A stretch of DNA of 13,769 nucleotides from JAUIBE01 sp035267185 (GCA_035267185.1 DATFLY010000052.1:1-13769); one strand, 5' to 3'; counted from the first letter of the stretch, positions 7,119-13,769 are shown. The notes: a model not told the origin generated them from the letters alone. Numbers and translations: made by a program.

Positions 7119-7775
7119 ATGGCTGCCACGATTGACCAGACGCTTAGCGTTAGCCAAACGGCCATGTACGTCAGGATGGCTTTTGGCCTTGTATTTGGCC
7201 TGGCCATAACCGCCGGTCTTTTCTGGATGATGCAATATATGATCGTCACTGCAGATCGTTCATTGAACGACGCAGAATCGGGCCATCTCCTCGATTTCGT
7301 TCGTCTCAAACGAAATGAGCAGATCGAGAGACGCCAGCGTAAGCCGGAGAAGCCACCGGAACCAGAAGAGCCGCCACCGGAGCCACCGACTCCGCAGATG
7401 GAAAACCTGAATCCCAATGCTGAAAAGATTGCGGTTTCAGCCCCTCCGGCGGAAACAGATATAGAAATGACAGGCGGATTCAGCCTTGGCGTAGGTGAAG
7501 GTGATTACCTTCCGATCGTGAAGGTTGCTCCGATTTATCCGCAACGTGCTTTGGCCAGAGGGCTGGAAGGTTTTTGCGTGGTGCAGTACACCGTGACGCG
7601 CAATGGAACCATTCGCGACCCGTTTGTGGTCGAGGACCAATGCACGAGTTCAATGTTTCACCGCGCATCAGTCGAGGCTGCTTTGAAGTTTAAATACAAG
7701 CCCCGGGTAATGGATGGTGAAGCAGTGGAAGTGCCCGGAGTGCAGAACAAGTTCACCTTTGAAATCACCAATTAG
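7119..7775 (+). CDS. tonB: TonB2-type energy transducer
   Basis: The 218-residue protein has one membrane helix (about 17-43), a short Pro/Glu-rich spacer (75-92) and a TonB C-terminal domain (about 130-218) with PIYPQRALARGLEGFCVVQYTV (residues 138-159) and FKYKPRVMDG (191-200). It should contact TonB boxes of outer membrane receptors and transmit energy from ExbB/ExbD. It is shorter than E. coli TonB, as is usual for TonB2 types, and its membrane helix lacks the SxxxH motif of E. coli TonB. Two cysteines in the C-terminal domain (C153, C175) could form a disulfide in the periplasm. AGGAGG seven bases before the ATG is the strongest ribosome site in the operon. No receptor gene is present, so the transported ligand is unknown. 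Confidence 0.93.
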   Translation: MAATIDQTLSVSQTAMYVRMAFGLVFGLAITAGLFWMMQYMIVTADRSLNDAESGHLLDFVRLKRNEQIERRQRKPEKPPEPEEPPPEPPTPQMENLNPNAEKIAVSAPPAETDIEMTGGFSLGVGEGDYLPIVKVAPIYPQRALARGLEGFCVVQYTVTRNGTIRDPFVVEDQCTSSMFHRASVEAALKFKYKPRVMDGEAVEVPGVQNKFTFEITN

Positions 7776-7791
7776 GTAACTCATCCGGAAT

Positions 7792-9150
7792 ATGATTAAT
7801 TCAATGCAAAGCAAGAAGTTTCTAATCGCTGTCTTTAGCTTGTCGCTCCTGGTGGTGTCGGCCTCGCCGGTGCAGGCCCAGGAAGGTGAGCGCGAGACCA
7901 AGCAAACCGTGGCCATGAGTCAGCAGATGTTCGAAAGGCTGACCGAAATCCAGGAGTTTGTCGAGGCAGAGGATTTCACCAATGCCCAGCGCACTCTTAA
8001 CGACCTGAAGGCCAACGAAAAGATGAGCCCCTACGAGCGGGCCCAGACCTACAATCTCCAGGGTTATGTCTATTACCTGACAGAGGACTATCCGGGAGCA
8101 CTGAGCGCGTACAACGAATTGTTGCGTCAGCCAGAGCTTCCTGAAGGCCTGGTGCTGAGCACGCTCAAGACCATGGCTCAGCTTCAGTTCATGACCGAAG
8201 ACTATGAAGGTGCTCTGGATACTGTAAGAAGGCTATACGATGCCGTTGCTGAACCCAGTGCCGACATCGTTCTGCTGGAAGGCCAGGTCTACTATCAGAT
8301 GGAACGTTACAAAGATGCACTGCCACCCTTGAACAGGGCAGTCCAGATGTATCGTGACCAGGGCCAGGTGCCCAAGGAAAACTGGCTGTTGCTGTTGCAC
8401 TCGTGCTACCTGCAGCTGGAAGACTACCCTGCCCTGCTGGATATCTCGCAGGAACTGATTGCCCACTATCCCAAGGACACTTACATCCTGACACTCGCTG
8501 GTGTTTACAGCGAATTGGGCGATACCAAGAAACAGCTGGCATTGACTGAAGTATTGTACGAGGCCGGAGCCATTGAACCGGCTCGCCACGCGGTCAACCT
8601 GGCTAACCTGTACCTGCTACACGGTATTCCTTACAAGGCAGCGACTGTTCTTGCAAAGGAAATGGAATCAGACGCGGTTGAGTCCAACGAACGAAACCTC
8701 AGACTGCTTTCGCAGGCCTGGTACACAGCGCGTGATGACGAGAGAGCCATACCGCCATTGAGGCGTGCTGCAGAAATTGCCAACGACGGTGACCTCTACG
8801 TTCGACTGGCACAATCTTATGTCAATCTTGACCAGTGGGCAGAAGCAGCCACCGCGGCCCAGAATGCACTCCGGCTGGGCGGGCTGAAGCGCCCCGACCA
8901 GACCAACATTCTGCTCGGGATGGCATTGATGAACCAGGACAACCTGGAAGGTGCAAAGCGGGCATTTGAAGCAGCTTCTCGTGACGAACGCAGCCGCCGC
9001 ACAGCACAGCAGTGGATGGCATTTGTCGATAGCGAAATGAAGCGCCAGGCCCTGATGGACCAGGAACTTCCTGACCAGACACCACGCGAACGTGACCAAT
9101 TGCTTGATGCCATCGAGTCTGACATCCCGGACGCCCCGGAAACCAACTGA
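7792..9150 (+). CDS. Exported TPR-repeat protein of the TonB2 operon
   Basis: The 452-residue product starts with a signal peptide (cleavage after about residue 29, SASPVQA). Most of the rest is helical TPR-like repeats, for example QTYNLQGYVYYLTEDYPGAL (86-103 region), QVYYQMERYKDALPPLNRAV (165-184) and LYVRLAQSYVNLDQWAEAATA (335-355). The tail is acidic. TPR proteins of this size close the TonB2 operons of Vibrio and related bacteria, and probably serve as a periplasmic scaffold between TonB, DUF3450 and the peptidoglycan or outer membrane (inference). The gene begins 16 bases after tonB and ends just ahead of a strong terminator, so it is the last gene of the operon. The start could also be the Met at 7804; both leave a full signal peptide and neither has an ideal ribosome site. 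Confidence 0.88.
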   Translation: MINSMQSKKFLIAVFSLSLLVVSASPVQAQEGERETKQTVAMSQQMFERLTEIQEFVEAEDFTNAQRTLNDLKANEKMSPYERAQTYNLQGYVYYLTEDYPGALSAYNELLRQPELPEGLVLSTLKTMAQLQFMTEDYEGALDTVRRLYDAVAEPSADIVLLEGQVYYQMERYKDALPPLNRAVQMYRDQGQVPKENWLLLLHSCYLQLEDYPALLDISQELIAHYPKDTYILTLAGVYSELGDTKKQLALTEVLYEAGAIEPARHAVNLANLYLLHGIPYKAATVLAKEMESDAVESNERNLRLLSQAWYTARDDERAIPPLRRAAEIANDGDLYVRLAQSYVNLDQWAEAATAAQNALRLGGLKRPDQTNILLGMALMNQDNLEGAKRAFEAASRDERSRRTAQQWMAFVDSEMKRQALMDQELPDQTPRERDQLLDAIESDIPDAPETN

Positions 9151-9176
9151 TGATTTGAGTCACTTTGAAAGATCGG

Positions 9177-9207
9177 AAAACCGGCCCCCTGGGGCCGGTT
9201 TTTTTTT
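9177..9207 (+). terminator. Intrinsic terminator of the TonB2-type operon
   Basis: A GC-rich hairpin (CCGGCCCC at 9181-9188, GGGGCCGG at 9191-9198, tight loop) is flanked by A residues on the left and followed by a run of nine T (9199-9207). It lies 27 bases after the stop codon of the TPR gene and is a classic Rho-independent terminator. Confidence 0.93.
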
Positions 9208-9218
9208 GCCCTGGATTG

Positions 9219-9251
9219 CTAAACTTTTTCAACCGCAAAGTGGTAGTTTAG
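9219..9251. promoter_or_regulatory. Spaced inverted repeat upstream of the beta-helix gene
   Basis: CTAAACT (9219-9225) is the exact reverse complement of AGTTTAG (9245-9251), with 19 bases between them. The pair lies 55-88 bases ahead of the ATG at 9307 in a gap with no clear -35/-10 pair. It may be an operator or a 5'-leader hairpin; a chance match cannot be excluded. Confidence 0.3.
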
Positions 9252-9306
9252 AAAGAAATGTTTTACGAGCTCTCACGTTCGAGACTAATCAGTTCGGAGA
9301 AGAAAG

Positions 9307-10665
9307 ATGTTTAAAATTTCCACTCTGCTCGTTGGCATGCTTTGGATATCCATCAACCATGCAGCAACTTTCACGGTCGGAACCGGCGGTACGTATGACA
9401 ATATCCAGGCCGCTATTAACCAGGCACTAATGAGCTCAGGCAGTGACGAAATACGCGTCGGTAGCGGGACATATGTCGAAAATCTGAATTATTTTCCTAC
9501 TGGATCAGGAAAAGTTCTTACGATCAGTGGGGGCTGGAACAGCCTGTTCGATTCGCAAGGTGACATTCCCAGTGTAGTAGATGGTGATATGACCGGCCCT
9601 GTGTTGTACGTCGACATCGATAGTGGCGATGTATTGATCCTTGACAACCTGAAATTCCAGAATGGCCTGGCCAATTCCGGTGGCGGCCTGGACATCAGTC
9701 TGATTGACGACAGTTCTTTAATGATCAGTGATTGTGAGATTGAAAACAACACGGCACAGAATGATCGCACGACCAGTGGCGGAATGGATGTTTACGCGGA
9801 GGACGATGCTTCGTTCACAATGGTGGACAGCCGGATTGTTGGGAATCAGGTGATTTGCACCGGGAGCGTCGATTGCAGGGCTGGTGGAATTTCATTGACA
9901 GGCTTTGGAAACACACAAGTGACATTTAATCGAAACGAAATACTGAATAACAGCGTGACGATCGGCTCCGGTTCCGCCGCCACAGGTGGTGCAGAATTTA
10001 TTATTGCCGGCACTTCAGTCCTGACCATCGAAGACAATCATTTCATAGGAAATTCCATCAGCGGAACAACTCCCTTCAACGGCATTGGCCTCTCGATGTC
10101 GGGTTCCGGAACAATCACTGCCAGACGAAACTATGTAGAAGCCAACAACGCCAGCGTTCCATCGCCACAATTTGCTACTCAGCTGGATATCTCAGTCTCA
10201 GGCGACAGCTCAAGTATTCTAAGCGATAGCGTGGTTGTGAACTCTGGCACGTTGGGCGTTCGCGCCGGTATCAGCGGTGATGGTAATCCGACTCTTTATC
10301 TTGTCAATCTGACCATTGCAGACCATATGGGTGCCGGCATTCGCCTTTCAAAATTTTCCGCAGGGGGCCAGATCAACCTGAGCAATTCCATTTCTGTAAA
10401 TGGCAACCCCAATGCGGAAATCACAGCAGGCACCACGGAATCGGACAACCTGCTGACTGGTAGTGCCGGGTTCGTAAATGCTGCTGCAGGAAATTACCGC
10501 CTTGCAGTGGGCTCACCAGCCATCAATGCCGGAAACAACGCACCTTTGGGTGGCCTTGGCCCCACCGATATCGAAGGCAACCCAAGAATCTTTAATGTCA
10601 CAGTCGACCAGGGCGCTTACGAAAGCCAGTCGATGGCGTTTTTTGCAGATGGCTTCGAAGATTAG
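9307..10665 (+). CDS. Secreted right-handed parallel beta-helix protein
   Basis: The 452-residue protein has a signal peptide (to about residue 19, ISINHA), then TFTVGTGGTYDNIQAAINQA (21-40), the usual opening of pectate-lyase-like beta-helix proteins. Repeating short strands follow with asparagine-rich turns such as FQNGLANSGGGLDI (117-130), DCEIENNTA (142-150) and DNHFIGNS (243-250). Near the C-terminus, GSPAINAGN (402-410) through VDQGAYES (433-440) match the choice-of-anchor Q pattern, and the protein ends FFADGFED. This points to an exported protein held at or released from the cell surface, perhaps binding or cutting polysaccharide; no catalytic residues can be assigned. GGAGA six bases before the ATG supports the start. 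It stands alone after the TonB operon terminator and faces the convergent SDR gene. Confidence 0.85.
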   Translation: MFKISTLLVGMLWISINHAATFTVGTGGTYDNIQAAINQALMSSGSDEIRVGSGTYVENLNYFPTGSGKVLTISGGWNSLFDSQGDIPSVVDGDMTGPVLYVDIDSGDVLILDNLKFQNGLANSGGGLDISLIDDSSLMISDCEIENNTAQNDRTTSGGMDVYAEDDASFTMVDSRIVGNQVICTGSVDCRAGGISLTGFGNTQVTFNRNEILNNSVTIGSGSAATGGAEFIIAGTSVLTIEDNHFIGNSISGTTPFNGIGLSMSGSGTITARRNYVEANNASVPSPQFATQLDISVSGDSSSILSDSVVVNSGTLGVRAGISGDGNPTLYLVNLTIADHMGAGIRLSKFSAGGQINLSNSISVNGNPNAEITAGTTESDNLLTGSAGFVNAAAGNYRLAVGSPAINAGNNAPLGGLGPTDIEGNPRIFNVTVDQGAYESQSMAFFADGFED

Positions 10666-10678
10666 TGAGGTGAGTTTT

Positions 10679-10869
10679 TGTAGGAGCGGTCTTGTGGCCG
10701 CGACCCAATGCGTTTCACATATAGGAGCGGTCTTATGGCCGCGACCCACGGCATCTCACATGTAGGAGCGGTCTTGTGGCCGCGACCCAATGCGTTTCAC
10801 ATATAGGAGCGGTCTTGTGGCCGCGACCCACGGCATCTCACATGTAGGAGCGGTCTTGTGGCCGCGACC
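10679..10869 (+). repeat. Tandem array of five 41-bp REP-like units
   Basis: TAGGAGCGG starts at 10681, 10722, 10763, 10804 and 10845, an exact 41-bp period. The first 26 or so bases of each unit (TGTAGGAGCGG...CCGCGACC) are nearly constant. The tails alternate: CAATGCGTTTCACA in units 1 and 3, and CACGGCATCTCACA in units 2 and 4, giving an 82-bp superperiod. The fifth unit is cut after CGACC. The array fills the gap between two convergent genes, 13 bases after one stop codon and 16 bases from the other, and may block read-through in both directions (inference). Confidence 0.93.
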
Positions 10870-10885
10870 AGACCTCGAATAAAAC

Positions 10886-11662
10886 CTAAATCGTCAATCC
10901 ACCATCAACCACCAGGCATTCACCCGTGGTGTACCGACCCGCATCGGAAACCAGGTACAACGCAGCACCCACCATTTCTTCCGGTTCAGCATGCCGGCCC
11001 AGCGGAATAAGCTCCATCCATTTTTTGTAGATCGCCTCGTTCTCAAACAGGGCACCAGCGAACTGGGTTTTGGTAAGGCCAGGTAGCAAGGCATTAACCC
11101 GGATTCCTAAAGGCCCGCACTCGCGCGCAAACGCCTTGGTCATGTTGATGATGGCGGCCTTGGTAATGGAGTAGATGCCCTGCATGGGAGGCGGGCGCAA
11201 ACCGTTAACCGAGGCGGTGTTGAGAATCACGCCCCCACCCTGCTCTCTCATCACCCGGCCTGCCAGCGCTGACATGTAGAAATATCCGCGCAGGTTGACC
11301 TCGCAGGTTTTTTCAAACGCTTCCAGGGGCGTGTCCAGGATGTGCCCGAAATAGGGATTGGCAGCAGCGTTGTTCACCAGGATGTCCAGCTTGCCATGCC
11401 TGTCTTTGGCCTGACTGATGATGGCATTGATCTGGTCCATATCCCCAACATGGCATGCAAAAGCCTCAGCGCTGTGTCCTTCTGACTCAATTTTGGCCAC
11501 AACACGCTCGCATCCGTCCGCTTTGCGGCTGGATACGATAATATGCGCACCATGGGACGCAAGCGTGCACGCAATGGCCTCGCCAATGCCGCGACTTGCG
11601 CCGGAAACCAGTGCAACACGGCCACTCAGATCGAATAAAGGGTCGATTGTTTGCTTAGTCAT
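10886..11662 (-). CDS. SDR-family NAD(P)-dependent oxidoreductase
   Basis: The 258-residue protein is a classical short-chain dehydrogenase/reductase with a Rossmann fold. It has the cofactor loop GASRGIG (21-27), NNAA (97-100), and the catalytic set N123, S151, Y164 and K168 (the YSITK segment). The C-terminal YTTGECLVVDGG (244-255) is typical of the family. It should oxidise an alcohol or reduce a ketone in the cytoplasm; the substrate cannot be read from the sequence. SSRKAD after the second strand (44-49) leans toward NADP(H), but this is weak. It is a single gene with repeats on both sides, and no strong ribosome site is seen ahead of its ATG. All key residues are intact. Confidence 0.93.
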   Translation of the reverse strand: MTKQTIDPLFDLSGRVALVSGASRGIGEAIACTLASHGAHIIVSSRKADGCERVVAKIESEGHSAEAFACHVGDMDQINAIISQAKDRHGKLDILVNNAAANPYFGHILDTPLEAFEKTCEVNLRGYFYMSALAGRVMREQGGGVILNTASVNGLRPPPMQGIYSITKAAIINMTKAFARECGPLGIRVNALLPGLTKTQFAGALFENEAIYKKWMELIPLGRHAEPEEMVGAALYLVSDAGRYTTGECLVVDGGLTI

Positions 11663-11707
11663 TGGAACAGGATAGCAGTTAACAGGTGGAGCCCGGTTTT
11701 ATTAAAA

Positions 11708-11733
11708 GTCGCGACCACAAGATCGCTCCTACA
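11708..11733 (-). repeat. Single inverted REP-like unit
   Basis: Read on the minus strand this is TGTAGGAGCG followed by ATCTTGTGGTCGCGAC, one member of the family in the 10679-10869 array. It has lost the perfect GCGG/CCGC stem at one position in each arm and so looks slightly decayed or diverged. Confidence 0.75.
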
Positions 11734-11741
11734 AAAGAATC

Positions 11742-11859
11742 GTCATCCCGGAAGTTAGCGTTTACGTCATCCCGGAAAGTGACGTTTTTAACGTCATCCT
11801 GGAAATTGACGTTTTAACGTCATACCGGAAAGTGACGTTTTAACGTCATCCCGGAAAGT
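11742..11859 (+). repeat. Tandem run of about 26-bp GTCATCCCGGAAAGT units
   Basis: GTCATCCCGGAAGT, or a variant of GTCATCCCGGAAAGT, starts at 11742, 11766, 11793, 11819 and 11845, a spacing of 24-27 bases. The spacers read GACGTTTTAAC or close variants. The leading 15 bases are those found at five places in the 150-625 gap. The last unit is also the left arm of the long stem-loop element. Confidence 0.85.
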
Positions 11860-11944
11860 CGAGCGCAGGTGGAATCGAGTGTACGGTTTGGCCGAAGGCC
11901 AAGAAGTGCGCGAGTGGAGCCGTTGCGAGTAGACTTGTCCGGGA
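11845..11944. repeat. Long-loop copy of the conserved stem-loop repeat
   Basis: The left arm (11849-11860) and right arm (11932-11944) equal those of the short copies at 375-408 and 540-573, apart from a few base changes, but 71 bases lie between them instead of five. The extra 66 bases include a perfect hairpin TTGGCC/GGCCAA (11888-11902) and are bounded by the 4-bp direct repeat CGAG (11860-11863 and 11926-11929). After the right arm the shared flank GACCCACT continues, as in the short copies. Confidence 0.7.
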
Positions 11945-12024
11945 CCCACTATCTCGCAAGGCGGACAGTCTCCGAAAAACGCTCAGAGACGCCCCGGATC
12001 CACAAATACAGAAAGGAACAAAAC

Positions 12025-13769
12025 ATGAATTTTCATCGCAGTTGGACTGCACTTACTACACTTATTTTATCAGTCATATTGCTTGCGGCTTGCAGTGAGC
12101 AAGCAACTGAAACAGCGTCGTCAACGCCTGCAGAAGCAGCGCCAACGGAATCCACCCCTGCGGTTGAAGAAGCTGCCAGCGAATTTGAAACTTACAACGC
12201 TGAAGCATTCTTCGCCACCACCACCTATTTCCTGGCTGATCCGGACGGCTACGCCTTCTCTCCTGACGGCAACAAGCTTCTTTACACCAGCGATGAATCC
12301 GGAATCTTCAATGTTTATGTCGCAGACCTTGCCAATGGTGAGAAAAGCCAGCTTTCCCAGTCAACCAGCAACGCCTACAGTGCCGAGTCATTTTTTCCGC
12401 AGGACGAGCGTGTGTTGTTCAGTGCCGATGAAGGCGGCAATGAGCTTGACCACATCTGGGTGCGTGAACTGGACGGCACAGTCCGTGACCTGACCGCGAC
12501 AGAAAACACCCGCGCCCTGTTTGCCGGATGGGCTGGCGACGGCAGTCGATTCTATGTGATGACCAATGAGCGAGATGAAAAAGCCATGGACCTCTACGCG
12601 TACAGCGCCGAGGATTATGCCCGGGAAATGGTTTACCAGAATGATCTGGCGCTGCAAATTTCTGCGGTCAGCAACGACGGGCGCTGGATTGCAATGGTCA
12701 AGTCACGCACCAGCGCCGATTCTGATGTTTACCTCGCCGATGCCAGCCTGGACGAAGAACCAAAGTTGATCACCGAACATGAAGGAAATATCTCTTACGG
12801 CGTTTACGCATTCACACCTGACAGCAGCCAGTTGATTCTGTCTACCAATGAACATGGCGAGTGGAACCAGGCATGGGCTTACGAAATCGAAAGCGGTGAG
12901 ATGAGCGAATACCTGGCAGCCGATTGGGATGTTCAGTTTGTTGGCTACTCGCAAACCGGAAAATATCGACATTACGGAGTCAACGCAGACGCCGAGGCGG
13001 TCGTCACGATTGCTGAAACATCAAGCGGAACGCCCGTTTCTCTGCCAGATCTTCCCAACGGCAACATTCGTAATGTTCGTTTCTCAAATGACGATCTAAA
13101 AGTGGCTTTCCTGCTCAACGCAGATACCATCCCCAGCGACATTTTCGTGGTGGACCTGGAGGCAAACGAAGCTGAGCGCCTGACCAATGCACTCAATCCT
13201 GCAATCAATCCGGATTTGCTGGTTGAATCGGAAGTGGTGCGCTACGAGAGCTTTGATGGCCTTGAGATTCCTTCGATTCTCTACAAGCCAAAACAGGCGT
13301 CGGCTGAGAATAAGGTACCGGCAATAGTATGGGTACACGGCGGGCCCGGAGGCCAGACGACCAAGGGCTACAGCGCGGCACGCCAGCACCTGGTCAATCA
13401 TGGTTACGCCATCCTGGGCGCGAATAACCGTGGATCATCAGGCTATGGCAAGACTTTTTTCCACATGGACGACAAACGCCATGGTGAGGAAGACCTCAAG
13501 GACATCGTCTGGGGTCGCAAATACCTTGAGTCACTGGACTGGGTAGACAGTGAAAACATCGGGGTGTTGGGTGGCTCATACGGGGGCTACATGGTGGCCG
13601 CAGCACTGGCCTTTCACCCGGACGCGTTTGATGTTGGCATCAACATATTTGGTGTTACCAACTGGGTACGGACGCTGACATCCATCCCGCCATGGTGGGA
13701 ATCTTTCAAGGAAGCCCTCTACGATGAAATGGGCGACCCGGCGACTGATGAAGAGCGCCACCGCAGCAT
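12025..13769 (+). CDS. S9-family prolyl oligopeptidase-like lipoprotein, 3' end missing
   Basis: An open frame runs from the ATG at 12025 to the window edge (581 codons, no stop), so the C-terminus is missing. The N-terminus is a lipoprotein signal ending LLAAC with Cys23 as the lipidated residue, followed by a low-complexity Thr/Ala/Glu linker to about 55. A beta-propeller region with repeats such as FSPDGNKLLYTSDESGIFNV (begins near 80) follows. The alpha/beta hydrolase domain then shows HGGPGG (438-443), NNRGSSGYG (467-475) and GGSYGGYM, with nucleophile Ser518. The Asp and His of the triad should lie beyond the edge. It probably cleaves short peptides in the periplasm or at the outer membrane. 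AGGA seven bases before the ATG supports the start. It is preceded by repeats and appears to be a single transcription unit. Confidence 0.92.
   Translation, partial: MNFHRSWTALTTLILSVILLAACSEQATETASSTPAEAAPTESTPAVEEAASEFETYNAEAFFATTTYFLADPDGYAFSPDGNKLLYTSDESGIFNVYVADLANGEKSQLSQSTSNAYSAESFFPQDERVLFSADEGGNELDHIWVRELDGTVRDLTATENTRALFAGWAGDGSRFYVMTNERDEKAMDLYAYSAEDYAREMVYQNDLALQISAVSNDGRWIAMVKSRTSADSDVYLADASLDEEPKLITEHEGNISYGVYAFTPDSSQLILSTNEHGEWNQAWAYEIESGEMSEYLAADWDVQFVGYSQTGKYRHYGVNADAEAVVTIAETSSGTPVSLPDLPNGNIRNVRFSNDDLKVAFLLNADTIPSDIFVVDLEANEAERLTNALNPAINPDLLVESEVVRYESFDGLEIPSILYKPKQASAENKVPAIVWVHGGPGGQTTKGYSAARQHLVNHGYAILGANNRGSSGYGKTFFHMDDKRHGEEDLKDIVWGRKYLESLDWVDSENIGVLGGSYGGYMVAAALAFHPDAFDVGINIFGVTNWVRTLTSIPPWWESFKEALYDEMGDPATDEERHRS

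Larger units (their letters stand above)
11663..12024. repeat. Repeat-rich gap between divergent genes
   Basis: This 362-base gap separates the minus-strand SDR gene from the plus-strand peptidase and contains no credible gene. It holds one inverted TAGGAGCGG-type repeat (11708-11733), a tandem run of 26-bp units (11742-11859), and a long copy of the stem-loop repeat (11845-11944). Promoters for both genes should be here, but no convincing -35/-10 pair was found. Confidence 0.75.

Noticed and set aside
10679..10869. CRISPR array
   Set aside because: The units abut with an exact 41-bp period and the segments between the constant parts are not unique; they alternate between two sequences. No cas genes are in the window.
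12083..12493. 136-residue open frame overlapping the peptidase gene
   Set aside because: It is a shifted frame within the S9 peptidase, which stays open from 12025 to the edge with lipobox and catalytic motifs.

Overview
This window looks like a piece of a gammaproteobacterial chromosome. The evidence is gene content. It holds a six-gene TonB2-type energy-transduction operon (DUF3450, ExbB-like TtpC, ExbB, ExbD, TonB, TPR protein), the three-gene ATP-grasp / inactive-transglutaminase / retropepsin-like cluster known mostly from gamma- and betaproteobacteria, and short REP-like repeats of the TAGGAGCGG...CCGCGACC type. A secreted beta-helix protein ending in FADGFED and a lipoprotein S9 peptidase suggest a peptide- and polymer-feeding environmental bacterium, perhaps near the Xanthomonadales/Lysobacterales. 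The genus cannot be fixed from the sequence, and the lineage is inference.

Layout. (1) 1-149 is the tail of an unidentified plus-strand gene. (2) 150-625 has no gene and is a mosaic of short hairpin repeats. (3) 626-3633, minus strand, is a tight operon read in the order retropepsin-like protease, inactive transglutaminase with seven membrane helices, RimK-like ATP-grasp ligase. (4) 3634-3888 is the divergent control region, with a good sigma70-like promoter facing right. (5) 3889-9150, plus strand, is the TonB2-type operon, closed by a strong intrinsic terminator at 9177-9207. (6) 9307-10665 encodes a secreted parallel beta-helix protein. (7) 10679-10869 is a regular 41-bp tandem repeat array between convergent genes. 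(8) 10886-11662, minus strand, is an SDR oxidoreductase. (9) 11663-12024 is a second repeat-rich gap that carries a long version of an element also found at the left end. (10) From 12025 to the right edge is an S9-family lipoprotein peptidase, cut by the window.

How the genes fit together. The TonB operon should use the proton gradient to drive outer-membrane transport: TonB reaches the outer membrane receptors, ExbB/ExbD and the extended ExbB-like protein power it, and the DUF3450 and TPR proteins are periplasmic accessories. The minus-strand cluster is predicted to make and trim a peptide or amide modification at the inner membrane; its substrate is not evident here. The beta-helix protein, SDR and peptidase look like independent single-gene units separated by repeats.

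The most unusual signals are a stem-loop repeat family whose arms are conserved while the loop changes from 5 to 71 nt across a 4-bp direct repeat, the 41-bp array with an 82-bp superperiod, and the same-frame, zero-gap TAG|TTG junction between the protease and transglutaminase genes. No clearly new multi-gene system was found; the ATP-grasp cluster is the least understood of the gene systems present.
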